This document shows positions 1-12,716 of a DNA stretch of 64,000 nt, piece after piece (within the stretch, counting starts at the first letter, position 1; each line of letters opens with the position of its first letter). The stretch comes from Lebetimonas natsushimae (GTDB lineage Bacteria; Campylobacterota; Campylobacteria; Campylobacterales; Nautiliaceae). The notes under the pieces are model-generated. The model made no database searches, was not told where the DNA came from, and was given only the letters and a program-made list of their open reading frames with translations. The stretch covers positions 1-64,000 of the forward strand of contig NZ_BDME01000002.1 in NCBI RefSeq assembly GCF_002335445.1. The letters run 5' to 3'. The position numbers and the translations under genes are program-made.

Positions 1-75
1 ACCAGGAAGTTAAGCCCTCCAGCGCTGATGATACTGCACCTTTCGGGTGTGGGAAAGTAGGTCCCCGCTAAGCTT
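1..75 (+). rRNA. rrf: 5S ribosomal RNA, 3' part (partial)
   Basis: The window opens inside a 5S rRNA gene. The segment holds the conserved loop with AGGAAGTTAAG, the loop D/helix IV stretch around GATGATACTGC, the hairpin CACCTTTCGGGTGTGG and the GAAAGTAGGTC 3' arm. The 5' half lies outside the window, so the mature 3' end is only estimated to within a few bases. It is presumably the last gene of a 16S-23S-5S operon read rightward; it converges on the HupE-like gene. Confidence 0.9.
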
Positions 76-448
76 TTATATGTTAACTTTATTATTAATT
101 AAAGGTGTCTGGCGCTATTTGTTTCATTTGTCTTTTTTCTTTTATCTTTTTATTATTTCTTCGTTGCTCTTATGCTGGTTTTTTTCTATTTAATTTTATA
201 TTCATAATAAATATGTGTCTTTTTCAGATATTTTCTTCACTCATTTTCTTTTTTAATTAACAATTGTTTTATGTATTAAAATTTACAATTCTTTTTATAT
301 TAATCTTTTTAAAGGATTGCATATTAAATTTTATTTTATAACAAGTAAAATATTTAATGAAGAATAGAATGAATTAAAAATAGTAAATTATAAAATCCTT
401 TTTATTTTAAATTATTATTAATTTATATTTTTATTATATAAGTATTTA
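76..448. other. Intergenic, no gene seen
   Basis: AT-rich spacer between the 5S rRNA gene and the convergent HupE-like gene. It has several T-runs just after the rRNA end that may help termination, but I find no convincing hairpin, tRNA or open reading frame in it. The many stops in all frames argue against a missed protein gene. Confidence 0.6.
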
Positions 449-3683
<3,235 letters not shown>

Positions 3684-3687
<4 letters not shown>

Positions 3688-4433
3688 AAATAGCAATTAT
3701 GCAACCAACATATAATCCTTGGCTAGGGTATTTTGATTTGATGGATAAAGTAGATATATTTGTTTATTTAGATGATGTGAAATTAGTAAAAGGTAGCTGG
3801 CATGTAAGAAATAGAATTAAGGCTTCAAATAGTGAAATGTTTCTTACTATACCTATCAATATAAAAACAAGTAGCAAAAAGACTTTAATAAATAATGCTG
3901 AAATAAAAGAGACTAATTGGAGAAAAAAGCATATAAAATCTATTGAACAAAATTATAGAAAATCTAAATTTTATGATATTGTGTTTCCTTTTGTAAAGAA
4001 ATTAATTTTAAATGATTTTAATGTTTTAGGAAATTTTAATATTAATTTTATTGAAAATATAAAAGAAATTATAGGAATAACAACTAAAACTATAAAAAGT
4101 TCTGAACTAAATGTTTTAGGACAAAAAGATGAAAGGTTAGTAAAAATATGTAAAAAGTTAAATGCAAATATTTATCTTTCACCACAAGGTTCTGCAGAGT
4201 ATATTGAAGCTAAGACTCCCGGAGGTGAATTTATAAAAAATGGAATAAAACTTTTTTATCACAATTATGAGCATCCTATTTATAATCAATTATATGGTGA
4301 ATTTTTACCATATATGGGAATAATTGATTTGCTTTTTAATGAAGGATTTGAAAATGCTCTTGAAATAATAAGAAGTGGTAGGAAAAAAGATTTTGATTAT
4401 AAAGAATTTAGAAAAATTAAAGGTATAGAATGA
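3684..4433 (+). CDS. WbqC-family protein in the pse operon
   Basis: A 249-residue protein of the WbqC-like family, recognised by the N-terminal IAIMQPTYNPWLGYFDLMD, the VYLDDVKLVKGSWHVRNRIK block and the C-terminal half with YLSPQGSAEYIE. WbqC proteins occur in O-antigen and glycan clusters and have no agreed activity. The gene starts with GTG overlapping pseC and its end overlaps pseF, so it is inside the operon. It sits where many pse clusters carry the N-acetyltransferase pseH, which is not seen anywhere in this window. It may modify the pseudaminic acid precursor, but that is inference from position only. Confidence 0.8.
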
Positions 4434-5116
4434 ATTTATGCATAATACCGGCAAGGGGAGGGAGTAAAAGGATTCCTAAGAAAAATATAAAGATTTTTTG
4501 TGGAGAGCCTTTAATCAGTTATTCTATAAAGAAAGCCAAAGATAGTAATTTATTTGAAAAAATTGTTGTTTCTACCGATAATAAAGAAATTGCTGAAATT
4601 TCTAAAATATATGGAGCTGAAATTTTATGGCGTCCAAAAGAACTTGCAGATGATTATGCAGGGAGCGATGAAGTTTTTGAACATGCAATAAATGAACTTA
4701 ACAAAAACGGAAAATATAAATATGCCTGTATGATATATCCAACAGCCCCAATGCTCGAAATAAAATATTTAAAAGAAGCTTATGAAAAATTAAAAAACAG
4801 TGATGCCTGTTATGCATTTAGTGCTACAACTTTTGATTATCCAATATGGAGGAGTTTTAGAATTACAAATAATAGATGTGAAATGTTTTGGCCTGAAAAT
4901 TATTCTAAAAGAAGTCAGGATTTAGAAGAAGCATATCATGATGCAGGACAGTTTTATTGGAAAAAATTAAGATGTAAAAGTAATGAAATATTTTTTGGAA
5001 AAGATTCTATTCCCATAATAATACCAAGATATTTAGTCCAGGATATTGATACTATAGAGGATTTTATAAGGGCTGAGCTTATGTATAAGGTTTACTGTGA
5101 CAATTTTAAGAGTTGA
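4430..5116 (+). CDS. pseF: Pseudaminic acid cytidylyltransferase, PseF
   Basis: Activates pseudaminic acid with CTP to CMP-Pse. The N-terminal nucleotide-binding motif IIPARGGSKRIPKKN, the VVSTDN segment and YPTAPML are typical of the CMP-sialic acid synthetase family, and the LEEAYHDAGQFYW motif is characteristic of the pseudaminic branch. It is 228 residues, the usual length. It overlaps the WbqC-family stop codon by ATGA and the start of pseG by 20 bases, so expression is tightly coupled. Confidence 0.92.
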   Translation: MNLCIIPARGGSKRIPKKNIKIFCGEPLISYSIKKAKDSNLFEKIVVSTDNKEIAEISKIYGAEILWRPKELADDYAGSDEVFEHAINELNKNGKYKYACMIYPTAPMLEIKYLKEAYEKLKNSDACYAFSATTFDYPIWRSFRITNNRCEMFWPENYSKRSQDLEEAYHDAGQFYWKKLRCKSNEIFFGKDSIPIIIPRYLVQDIDTIEDFIRAELMYKVYCDNFKS

Positions 5117-5930
5117 TTTTTCAAGTGAGATAGGGCTTGGTCATTTAAAAAGGATAGAAGTATTTGTCCAAAGATATAATATAGAAAATCCTTTGATTGT
5201 TTGTAAAAAGTGTGATGAAAATCTAACAAAATTATCAACTCTGAAAGTATCTTCGGAAGAAGAGTTTTTTAAACAGGTAAAAAAAATTAATCCCGAATGG
5301 GTTATTATTGATAACTATAATTTTACTTATGAAAATGAAAAAGAATTTAAAAAATTATTTCCCCAAATAAAACTTTCTGTGTTTGATGATTTTTATGCAA
5401 AACATTTTTGTGACGAAGTTTTAAATCATAATTTAGGAGTAAAAATAGAAAAATATGAAAAACCAGAAATTGTAAAAATTATAAAACCATTAATCAGAAA
5501 AGAATTTTTTGTTGCTAAAAAAAAGAGATTAAAAAAAGAGGGTATTTTTATTTCACTAGGGGGAAGTGATGCTAAAGAATTAACGTTAAAAATTTTAAAA
5601 ATTTTAAAAATTAAAAAACTTACTGTAAATTTGTATATCACTTCTGCAAATAAAAATATAGAAAAAATAAAAAAATTTTGTAAAGTAAACAAATGGGTCA
5701 AACTTCATATAAATGAGGACGTTGCAATGGGCATGTCGAAAAGTAAATTTGGAATAATTACGCCAAGTGGAATTAGTTATGAGGCGCTTTTTATGAATTT
5801 ACCTTTTGTTGCAATTGAAGTTGCCGATAATCAAAAAGAACTTGTAAAATATTTAAAAAGAAAACATATTAAAATTTTAAAACCGAATGAAATAAGAAAA
5901 ATTTTATATTTAATTAAAGGAAAAATATGA
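5097..5930 (+). CDS. pseG: UDP-sugar hydrolase PseG
   Basis: Removes UDP from UDP-2,4-diacetamido-2,4,6-trideoxy-L-altrose, giving the free sugar condensed by PseI. The GT-B-like fold is suggested by the N-terminal SSEIGLGHLKR (catalytic-loop His), FISLGGSD at the start of the second domain and the C-terminal TPSGISYEALFMNLPF nucleotide-binding segment. Translation probably starts at GTG inside the pseF reading frame. At 277 residues it matches the family. The stop codon overlaps the pseI start by four bases. Confidence 0.9.
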   Translation: MTILRVDFSSEIGLGHLKRIEVFVQRYNIENPLIVCKKCDENLTKLSTLKVSSEEEFFKQVKKINPEWVIIDNYNFTYENEKEFKKLFPQIKLSVFDDFYAKHFCDEVLNHNLGVKIEKYEKPEIVKIIKPLIRKEFFVAKKKRLKKEGIFISLGGSDAKELTLKILKILKIKKLTVNLYITSANKNIEKIKKFCKVNKWVKLHINEDVAMGMSKSKFGIITPSGISYEALFMNLPFVAIEVADNQKELVKYLKRKHIKILKPNEIRKILYLIKGKI

Positions 5931-6949
5931 AAATAGGAAAAATTGATACCCAAAAAAAAGTTTTTATAATAGCAGAACTTTCAGCAAATCATGATCATTC
6001 CTTACAAACAGCAAAAGATACAGTTTATGCAGCAAAAGAATCAGGGGCTGATGCCATTAAACTTCAGACATATACACCTGATTGGATGACAATAAACTCT
6101 AAAAAAAACGATTTTTTAATTAAAGGTGGGACTTTATGGGATGGTAAAAATTTATATGAATTATATAAAGAGGCAATGACTCCTCTCGAATGGCATGAAG
6201 AACTTTTTAATTATGCAAGAAGTTTGAATTTGGAAATATTCAGCTCTCCTTTTAGTAAAGAGGCGGTTGATTTTTTGGAACAGTTTAATCCATCTGCTTA
6301 TAAAATAGCATCATTTGAAATAACTGATTATGAATTAGTGGAATATGCTGCGAGTAAAGGTAAGCCTATAATTGTTTCAACCGGAATCGCTGAATTTGAA
6401 GATATTCAAAATGCAGTTGATATGGCTCAAAAATATAATATTGATATAGCTTTGCTTAAATGTACTTCTGCATATCCTGCACCAAGAAGCGAAGTAAATT
6501 TAAAAACTATTCCTGCTTTAAAAGAAATTTTTGATGTTATTGTCGGATTTTCAGACCATACCCTTGGTATTTCAGCACCGGTTGCTGCGGTTACGCTTGG
6601 GGCCAGGATAGTTGAGAAGCATTTTATTTTGGATAAATCTATTGATTCGCCTGATAAAGAATTTAGTCTGACTCCAAAAGAATTTAGAGAAATGGTAAAA
6701 GCCATAAGGGAAGTTGAAGAGATGATAGGAGTTGTCGATTTTAAGCCTAAAAAAGGAAAAGAATTTGCAAGAAGTTTATATGTTGTAAAGGATATAAAAA
6801 AAGGTGAAAGGTTTACAAAAGATAATATTCGTGCAATTAGGCCAGGATACGGGCTTCATCCAAAATATCTGCCTCAAATTCTTGGAAAAAAAGCCTGCAA
6901 AGATTTGGAAAGAGGGGAAAGACTTACTTGGGAAATGATAGGAGATTAA
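5927..6949 (+). CDS. pseI: Pseudaminic acid synthase, PseI
   Basis: NeuB-family enzyme that condenses phosphoenolpyruvate with the diacetamido-trideoxy-altrose to give pseudaminic acid. The first 270 residues form a TIM barrel with [30 protein letters not shown]-like [21 protein letters not shown] and VEKHFILD; the last 60 residues form the antifreeze-like SAF domain ([15 protein letters not shown]). It is the last gene of the operon and ends in a shared TTAA with the convergent aminotransferase gene. Confidence 0.94.
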   Translation: MKIGKIDTQKKVFIIAELSANHDHSLQTAKDTVYAAKESGADAIKLQTYTPDWMTINSKKNDFLIKGGTLWDGKNLYELYKEAMTPLEWHEELFNYARSLNLEIFSSPFSKEAVDFLEQFNPSAYKIASFEITDYELVEYAASKGKPIIVSTGIAEFEDIQNAVDMAQKYNIDIALLKCTSAYPAPRSEVNLKTIPALKEIFDVIVGFSDHTLGISAPVAAVTLGARIVEKHFILDKSIDSPDKEFSLTPKEFREMVKAIREVEEMIGVVDFKPKKGKEFARSLYVVKDIKKGERFTKDNIRAIRPGYGLHPKYLPQILGKKACKDLERGERLTWEMIGD

Positions 6950-8031
6950 TATTTATTGATAGTTTCAATTATAAAATCGACTTCTTCTTTTTCTAAATGT
7001 TCTCCTATTGGAATTGAAACTAAATATTTATTTTCTTTGCATGCTTTATAATTTGTACAGTCAAAATTTAAATATTTGTAGGCTTTTAGTTTAGGTAATG
7101 CTATAGGATAATGAATACCAGTTTGAATATTGTTCTTTTTCATATAATTAATAAATTCTTTTCGATTTTCAACTTGTATTACAAAAAGATGCCAAGCGTG
7201 TTTTATATTATTTATTACTTTGGGAAGTTTTATTTTAGGATTTTTGATTTCATTTAAATATCTTTTGGCAATTTGATTTCTTTTTTCAATCCAGTTATCT
7301 AAATATTTTAGTTTTACATTTAAAACTGCAGCCTGAATTCCATCAAGACGAGAATTTCTACCCTCAAATTCATGTAAATATTTTTCACTTCTTCCATGGT
7401 TTGAATACATTCTTATTTTTTTTGCTAAATCTTCATTATTTGTAACAATACAGCCGCCATCTCCATAGGCTCCAAGATTTTTTCCAGGATAAAAACTAAA
7501 TGTAGCTACATCGCTAAAATTTCCAACTTTAATGCCGTCTAATTCAGCTCCGTGAGCTTGGGCACAGTCTTCAATGACTTTTAAATTATGTTTTTTAGCA
7601 ATTTCTTGAATTTTTTTCATATTTGCAGGATGTCCGTATAAATGAACAGCAATTATTGCTGAGGTGTTTTTGGTAATATTTTCTTCAACTGATTTAGTAT
7701 TAATTTGATAATATTTATTGCAATCTACAAATTTAACTCTTAAGTTATTTCTGGTAACAGACTCGGCCGTTGCTATAAAAGTATTAGCTGGGATCAAAAC
7801 CTCCGAATTTTTTGGTAAATTAAGAGCCCATAAAGCAATTTCAAGTGCATCTGTTCCGTTTCCTACACCGAGTGCATGCTTAATTCCAATATATTTAGCA
7901 AAATTTTGTTCAAATTCTTGCGTATATTTTCCACCTACAAACGCGGAATCTTCAATTACTTTAAAAATGGCATTATCAATTTCATTTTTTATTGTATTAT
8001 ATTGTTTTTTTAGATCCAAAAATTTAATCAT
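6946..8031 (-). CDS. DegT/DnrJ/EryC1 sugar 3-aminotransferase
   Basis: A 361-residue PLP aminotransferase with [24 protein letters not shown] and the lysine in [16 protein letters not shown]. This motif set is that of enzymes acting on 3-keto sugars (WbpE/WlbC for UDP-GlcNAc3NA, or FdtB/QdtB for dTDP-3-keto sugars). With the neighbouring Gfo/Idh oxidoreductases and the hexapeptide acyltransferase it fits a WbpB-WbpE-WbpD-like 3-acylamino uronate route, although the initiating UDP-GlcNAc 6-dehydrogenase (WbpA) is not in the window. It is the last gene of the leftward glycan operon; one base separates it from the gene upstream. The exact substrate cannot be settled from sequence reading. Confidence 0.82.
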   Translation of the reverse strand: MIKFLDLKKQYNTIKNEIDNAIFKVIEDSAFVGGKYTQEFEQNFAKYIGIKHALGVGNGTDALEIALWALNLPKNSEVLIPANTFIATAESVTRNNLRVKFVDCNKYYQINTKSVEENITKNTSAIIAVHLYGHPANMKKIQEIAKKHNLKVIEDCAQAHGAELDGIKVGNFSDVATFSFYPGKNLGAYGDGGCIVTNNEDLAKKIRMYSNHGRSEKYLHEFEGRNSRLDGIQAAVLNVKLKYLDNWIEKRNQIAKRYLNEIKNPKIKLPKVINNIKHAWHLFVIQVENRKEFINYMKKNNIQTGIHYPIALPKLKAYKYLNFDCTNYKACKENKYLVSIPIGEHLEKEEVDFIIETINKY

Positions 8032-8032
8032 T

Positions 8033-8986
8033 TTACACCTTGCTTATAATTTCTAATGCTTCAATAACAGGTAAAATAGATTTTTTATCTGTTATTGGAG
8101 TTTTATTATTTTTTACACAATCTATAAAATGGCTTATTGCATTTGATAAACTCATTTTATTTGGTAAATTTGGTATTTCTATATCGCCATAATTATATTT
8201 TACTAAATATTTCATTGCTTCGTATTTACTTGTTTCAAGCATTACTCCAGCATTAAAGAGTTTTATTTTTTTCTCTGCTGTATCATCGTATAAAGCCGTT
8301 TTTTTTGTCCCCCCAATTATCATTTCTCTAACTTTAACAGGACTTAGCCAAGAAACATTTATTCCTATTAAAATATCGTTTTTTAATTCTAAATTTATGT
8401 TTGCAATTGCTTCATTTGGAAAATTTTTATATTTTTTCTTAAATACATTAACTTTTTTTATATCTAATCCTACTAAATAATCAATTATGCTTAAATCATG
8501 TACTGCCAAATCCCAAATAACATCAGTTGCATATTGAAAGAGTCCAAGATTTATTCTTCTTGAATTTATATAAAAAATGTCTCCAAAAGAAGCTAGATTG
8601 TTTTTTAAAAATTTTACAGGCTCAGAATAAATGAAAACATGATCTACCATATATTTTAGATTTTTCTTTTCAGCAATTTCAATTAATTCGTAAGCTTCTT
8701 TTAGATTTAATGTAAAAGGTTTTTCTACAAAAATATGGGTATTAAATTCAAGTGCTTTTTTTGCTATTATATAATGAGTTGATGGAGGGGTTGCTATAAA
8801 AACAATATTAGAATTTTTTAAAATTTCTTCTAAAGAAGAATATTCTTTGAATTTATAAAGTTTTTTAGCTTCATTTATTTGATTTTTGTCCAAATCAAAA
8901 ATTGTTTCTATTTTAATATCTAATTCTTTTAAAGTCCTCGCAATGTTTCTTCCCCAATAACCGTAACCTATGAGAGATATTTTCAT
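8033..8986 (-). CDS. Gfo/Idh/MocA-family sugar oxidoreductase
   Basis: A 317-residue NAD(P)-dependent oxidoreductase with the Rossmann motif [15 protein letters not shown], the [10 protein letters not shown] strand and the catalytic-site [11 protein letters not shown] (EKP signature), then a C-terminal alpha/beta sheet domain with [16 protein letters not shown], where the histidine is likely functional. Such proteins oxidise the C3 hydroxyl of a nucleotide sugar ahead of a DegT aminotransferase, and the next gene downstream is exactly that. It is one of three Gfo/Idh genes in the operon. The 50-base gap to the upstream acyltransferase carries a short purine-rich ribosome site. Confidence 0.85.
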   Translation of the reverse strand: MKISLIGYGYWGRNIARTLKELDIKIETIFDLDKNQINEAKKLYKFKEYSSLEEILKNSNIVFIATPPSTHYIIAKKALEFNTHIFVEKPFTLNLKEAYELIEIAEKKNLKYMVDHVFIYSEPVKFLKNNLASFGDIFYINSRRINLGLFQYATDVIWDLAVHDLSIIDYLVGLDIKKVNVFKKKYKNFPNEAIANINLELKNDILIGINVSWLSPVKVREMIIGGTKKTALYDDTAEKKIKLFNAGVMLETSKYEAMKYLVKYNYGDIEIPNLPNKMSLSNAISHFIDCVKNNKTPITDKKSILPVIEALEIISKV

Positions 8987-9036
8987 GTTTTCTCCTAAAA
9001 TAACAACTACTTATTTCAGAATCTTTAAAAGATTCT

Positions 9037-9495
9037 TTATAAATTCCTTATTTTTTTTGCAGGATTTCCTGCATATATGCCACTTTCTGTTATATCTTTT
9101 GTAACTACACTTCCTGCGCCTATTACTACATTTGAACAGATTTTAACAGGTAAAATTGTTGCATTACTTCCAATTGATACATTATCTTCAATAATGGTTT
9201 TTTTCCATAATTTAGGATCTCCTGCAGGTTTTCCTTCTTTAAATAAATCGTTTACAAACATTACTCCATGACCAACAAAACAATTTTTTCCAATAGTCAC
9301 TAATTCGCAGATAAAGCTGTGAGATTGAATTCTCGTATTTTTACCTATTTTTACACCTTTTTGAATTTCACAAAAAGGGCCAACAAACACATTATCTTCT
9401 AAAATACATTCATAAAGATTTGAAGGCTCTATTATTGTAACATTTTCTCCGATAATAATGTCTCTTATTTGAGAATTATATACATTTATTTTCAT
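9037..9495 (-). CDS. Hexapeptide-repeat sugar N-acyltransferase
   Basis: A 152-residue left-handed beta-helix protein with repeated [LIV]-G-x4 hexads (VFVGPFCEIQKGVKIGKNTRI, split over residues 32-55) and the closing IGAGSVVTKDI and YAGNPAKKIR segments. This architecture is that of WbpD/WlbB/QdtC-type N-acetyltransferases acting on UDP- or dTDP-3-amino sugars. It overlaps the DUF354 gene by 20 bases and precedes the oxidoreductase/aminotransferase pair, so it probably acylates their amino-sugar product using acetyl-CoA. Whether the acyl group is acetyl, and whether it could instead act on the Fuc4N made by WecE, is open. Confidence 0.82.
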   Translation of the reverse strand: MKINVYNSQIRDIIIGENVTIIEPSNLYECILEDNVFVGPFCEIQKGVKIGKNTRIQSHSFICELVTIGKNCFVGHGVMFVNDLFKEGKPAGDPKLWKKTIIEDNVSIGSNATILPVKICSNVVIGAGSVVTKDITESGIYAGNPAKKIRNL

Positions 9496-10534
9496 AAAAT
9501 TCCTTTATTTGATTCGCAATTTTTTCTAAACTGCATTTTTCTTTACAAAAATATTTTTTATTATTAAATTTTTTATTGATATTTTTTTTAATATATTTAT
9601 AAGCCTCATTTATATCATTTGTCCAAAACATTAAATTATTATCTATTAAATATTTATCATGAATAAGCCAAATGGATCTCATTGAAATAGTAGGAATTCC
9701 ATAATAAACCGCTTCAAGTGTCATAGTCCCACCGCCACCAATAAAAAAATCTATAAAAGGATAAAATTCTTCAGGTTTTAATTTTTCTTCAATCGTATAA
9801 GCAAAAGGAAATTCTTTTTTTAAATAATCACTTTCGTATCGTGGAATAATTACAATATTAAAATTTTCATTCTGTAGTTGTTTAATTAAATTATAAATAA
9901 AATCTTTTTTTTCTTTTACATAATGGGCTTTATATTCTTCTTCTCTTATTAATATTGTAGGTTTATTTTTAGGAATATTGAATTTATCTCTAAAATCATT
10001 TTTTTCTTCTTTTTTTATCTCTTTCATCCATAAACATATATCAATAAAATTATAACTTATTGCATTTTTGGCACAAATAAATAACTCTTTTGGTAATACA
10101 AAAGGATAATATACTATATCGCTAAATGGAATTGTAAGTCTCGAAACAGGTGTTAAATCATTATGTATTGTTTTATAATTCGGTTGTAGGGAAATTGGAG
10201 TATCATTAAAATTTATAATTTTTATACCTAAGCCATAAGCCAATTGAGTACTGTCAACTACACTTCCACTAATTAGTAATTTAGGATAACCTATTTTTTC
10301 AAATAAATCTAAAAATGCTTTTTGTCTTTTTGTTCTTGCTAAAAATTTTTCTTTTTTACTACTTCCACCATAATTTCCTGTTAAATAGTATTCTAAATTA
10401 TAATTATCTAAAATTTCTTTTACTTCTATATAATTTGCAGAATATCTTGCAGTAATTAATACATCATTTAAATATGGGATTAATCTTGCAAAAAAATGAG
10501 CATATTTTGGAGTTGCAATATCAATCCAAATCAT
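9476..10534 (-). CDS. DUF354-family protein (epimerase/GT-B-like)
   Basis: A 352-residue protein of the DUF354 family, which resembles the UDP-GlcNAc 2-epimerase/GT-B fold. Visible are the N-terminal MIWIDIATPKYAHFFARL, where families of this type bind substrate, NFNDTPI in the middle and the C-terminal FFIGGGGTMTLEAVYYGIP, the nucleotide-binding loop. DUF354 proteins are frequent in archaeal and bacterial glycan loci but uncharacterised. In WlbABCD-type pathways a 2-epimerase finishes the sugar, so an epimerase or glycosyltransferase role is possible; no catalytic assignment is made. Confidence 0.75.
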   Translation of the reverse strand: MIWIDIATPKYAHFFARLIPYLNDVLITARYSANYIEVKEILDNYNLEYYLTGNYGGSSKKEKFLARTKRQKAFLDLFEKIGYPKLLISGSVVDSTQLAYGLGIKIINFNDTPISLQPNYKTIHNDLTPVSRLTIPFSDIVYYPFVLPKELFICAKNAISYNFIDICLWMKEIKKEEKNDFRDKFNIPKNKPTILIREEEYKAHYVKEKKDFIYNLIKQLQNENFNIVIIPRYESDYLKKEFPFAYTIEEKLKPEEFYPFIDFFIGGGGTMTLEAVYYGIPTISMRSIWLIHDKYLIDNNLMFWTNDINEAYKYIKKNINKKFNNKKYFCKEKCSLEKIANQIKEFYENKCI

Positions 10535-11544
10535 TTACCAATCTTTGCTTTTTCCAATTTTAAATTATCAATAAAAATTTCTTTATTGGTTGCAATGCTT
10601 TCATACATTGCATTCATAACTTTAATGGATTTTATTCCCTCTTCCATTTCACATATACCTTTTTTATTATCTTCAATTGATTCAATAACATCTTTATAAA
10701 ATTCCATGTGTCCAAATCCATAAACATTTTCAGGATTTTGAGAATATTTTTTTATATCTATTTGTTCATCTAGTTCCCATTTTACAATTTTATTAGCCGC
10801 AAATCCACCGATTTCCACCATTCCTTTATTTCCAAGCAATGAAATACTGCCTTCAATATCTTTTGGTCTTGTAGCGGTTGTAGCTTCAAATGTACCAACA
10901 GCTCCATTTTTAAATTTTAATGTAGCGACCGCAGTATCTTCTGTTTCAATTTTTGCAAAAGCATTAATACTTTTAGCATACACACTTTCTATATCTCCCA
11001 CAAGATAAATTAATAAATCCAAATGATGTATCGCTTGATTTGAAATTACACCTCCATCATATTCCCAAGTTCCTCTCCAGTTGTCCATATTGTAATATTC
11101 TTGTGTTCTTGACCATCTAACTCTTGTCGTGGCTAAAAAAATTTTACCTAATTTATTTTTACTTTCTTTGATTTTTTTTATGGGTAAGTTAAAACGGTTT
11201 TGTTTTACAGTAAAAAGTTTTGTACCCACTTTTTTAGCTAGTTTTACTAAATTTTCAGCTTCAAAATATCTTAAGGTCATTGGTTTTTCTATTATTAAGT
11301 GTTTTTTATGTTCTATTACATCAAGAGCATGTTTATAATGCATTCCACTTGGAGTTAAAATTGAAACAATATCTATTTTTTCTTTTTTGAGCATTTCATT
11401 ATAATCTTTATAATAAGGAACTCCTATTTTTTTTGCTTTGTTTAAGTCAATATCACAAACTGCAACTAAATTCAAATTATTTTTTTTAATAGCTTCTATA
11501 TGTTTTTTACTAATACGACCACAGCCTATTAATGCAATATTCAT
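10531..11544 (-). CDS. WlbA/WbpB-like Gfo/Idh oxidoreductase
   Basis: A 337-residue NAD-dependent oxidoreductase. After the Rossmann core (LIGCGRISKKHIEAI) and EKP motif (LIIEKPMTLRY) come blocks very like WlbA, the UDP-GlcNAcA 3-oxidase: FTVKQNRFNLP, WRGTWEYDGGVISNQ, IHHLDLLIYLVGD, IETEDTA and VEIGGFAANKIVKW. It therefore likely oxidises C3 of a UDP-N-acetylglucuronate-type sugar. It overlaps the DUF354 gene by four bases. The supply of UDP-GlcNAcA needs a 6-dehydrogenase that is not seen here and may be encoded elsewhere. Confidence 0.85.
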   Translation of the reverse strand: MNIALIGCGRISKKHIEAIKKNNLNLVAVCDIDLNKAKKIGVPYYKDYNEMLKKEKIDIVSILTPSGMHYKHALDVIEHKKHLIIEKPMTLRYFEAENLVKLAKKVGTKLFTVKQNRFNLPIKKIKESKNKLGKIFLATTRVRWSRTQEYYNMDNWRGTWEYDGGVISNQAIHHLDLLIYLVGDIESVYAKSINAFAKIETEDTAVATLKFKNGAVGTFEATTATRPKDIEGSISLLGNKGMVEIGGFAANKIVKWELDEQIDIKKYSQNPENVYGFGHMEFYKDVIESIEDNKKGICEMEEGIKSIKVMNAMYESIATNKEIFIDNLKLEKAKIGK

Positions 11545-11576
11545 TAGTTAATGCCTTATTTATTTAAATATTAAAA

Positions 11577-12716
11577 TTATATAAAAAATTTTTTAATAGT
11601 ATTGATTATATATGATATTTCTTTTTCTTTTAATCCATAAAATAAGGGTAATCTAATAATTTTTTCACTTTCTTTTGTAGTATATATATCTTTTCCTCCA
11701 AATTTACCGTATTTTTTACCTGCAGGAGAAGAATGTAGAGGTATGTAATGAAAAGTAGCAAAAATCCCTCTTTCTTTAAAAAATTTTAAAAGTTTTGTTC
11801 TGATTTTTAAATCTTTAGTCTTAATATAAAACATATGGGCATTATGATTACATTCTTTTGGGACAATAGGTAACTGAATATAACCTTTTTTTTCCAATTC
11901 TTTTAATCCGTCATAATATTTTTGCCAAATTTTTAATCTATAATTATTTATTTCATTAGCTTTTTCAAGCTGGGCATATAAATATGCAGCACTAATTTCA
12001 TTCATTAAATAACTACTTCCAATATCGATCCAGGTATATTTATCAACTTCACCTCTAAAAAATGCATTTCTATTTGTTCCTTTTTCTCTAATAATTTCAG
12101 CTCTTTTTATAAATTTTTCGTCATTGATAATTAAAAGTCCACCTTCTCCTCCACTTGTATAATTTTTTGTTTCATGAAAACTATAACACCCTAAGTGCCC
12201 AATTGTTCCCAGAGGTTTATTTTTATAATTACTCATCATTCCCTGAGCTGCATCTTCTATTACAAACAAATTATATTTATCAGCAATTTTCATTATAATA
12301 TCCATTTCACAACCAACTCCAGCATAATGAACAGGTACTATAGCTTTCGTTTTTTCTGTAATTGATGCCTCTATTTTAGTTTCATCTATATTCATAGTAT
12401 CAGGTCTAATATCAACAAAGACTATTTTTGCGCCTCTTAATACAAAAGCATTGGCAGTAGAAACAAAAGTATATGATGGTATAATAACTTCATCGCCGGG
12501 TTTTATATCTATGAGAATTGCGGCCATTTCAAGTGCATGAGTGCATGATGGAGTTAATAAAGCTTTTTTACATTTAAGCTTTTCCTCAAACCATTTTTGA
12601 CACTTTTTAGAAAATTTCCCATCTCCAGAAATTTTATTACTTTTTATAGCTTCTAAAATATATTTATCTTCGTTTCCTGTATAGCAAGGTTTATTAAATG
12701 GTATTTGATAGCTCAT
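11577..12716 (-). CDS. wecE: dTDP-4-amino-4,6-dideoxygalactose transaminase, WecE/RffA
   Basis: A 379-residue DegT aminotransferase strikingly close to enterobacterial WecE/RffA, sharing KALLTPSCTHALEMAA, PSYTFVSTANAFVLRG, VDIRPDTMNIDE, PVHYAGVGCEMD, FHETKNYTSGGEGG (PLP lysine) and IREKGTNRNAFFRG. It aminates dTDP-4-keto-6-deoxyglucose, the product of RfbA and RfbB encoded in the same operon, to dTDP-Fuc4N. In enteric bacteria WecD then acetylates and WecF transfers the sugar; a WecF-like gene is present here but no WecD. The start codon abuts the stop of the ATP-grasp gene with no gap. Confidence 0.93.
   Translation of the reverse strand: MSYQIPFNKPCYTGNEDKYILEAIKSNKISGDGKFSKKCQKWFEEKLKCKKALLTPSCTHALEMAAILIDIKPGDEVIIPSYTFVSTANAFVLRGAKIVFVDIRPDTMNIDETKIEASITEKTKAIVPVHYAGVGCEMDIIMKIADKYNLFVIEDAAQGMMSNYKNKPLGTIGHLGCYSFHETKNYTSGGEGGLLIINDEKFIKRAEIIREKGTNRNAFFRGEVDKYTWIDIGSSYLMNEISAAYLYAQLEKANEINNYRLKIWQKYYDGLKELEKKGYIQLPIVPKECNHNAHMFYIKTKDLKIRTKLLKFFKERGIFATFHYIPLHSSPAGKKYGKFGGKDIYTTKESEKIIRLPLFYGLKEKEISYIINTIKKFFI

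Noticed and set aside
100-125. Stretch GGTGTCTGGCGCTAT resembling the 5' end of a 5S rRNA gene
   Set aside because: The following bases do not continue as 5S, and the stretch does not pair with the 3' arm seen at 60-75; taken as chance.
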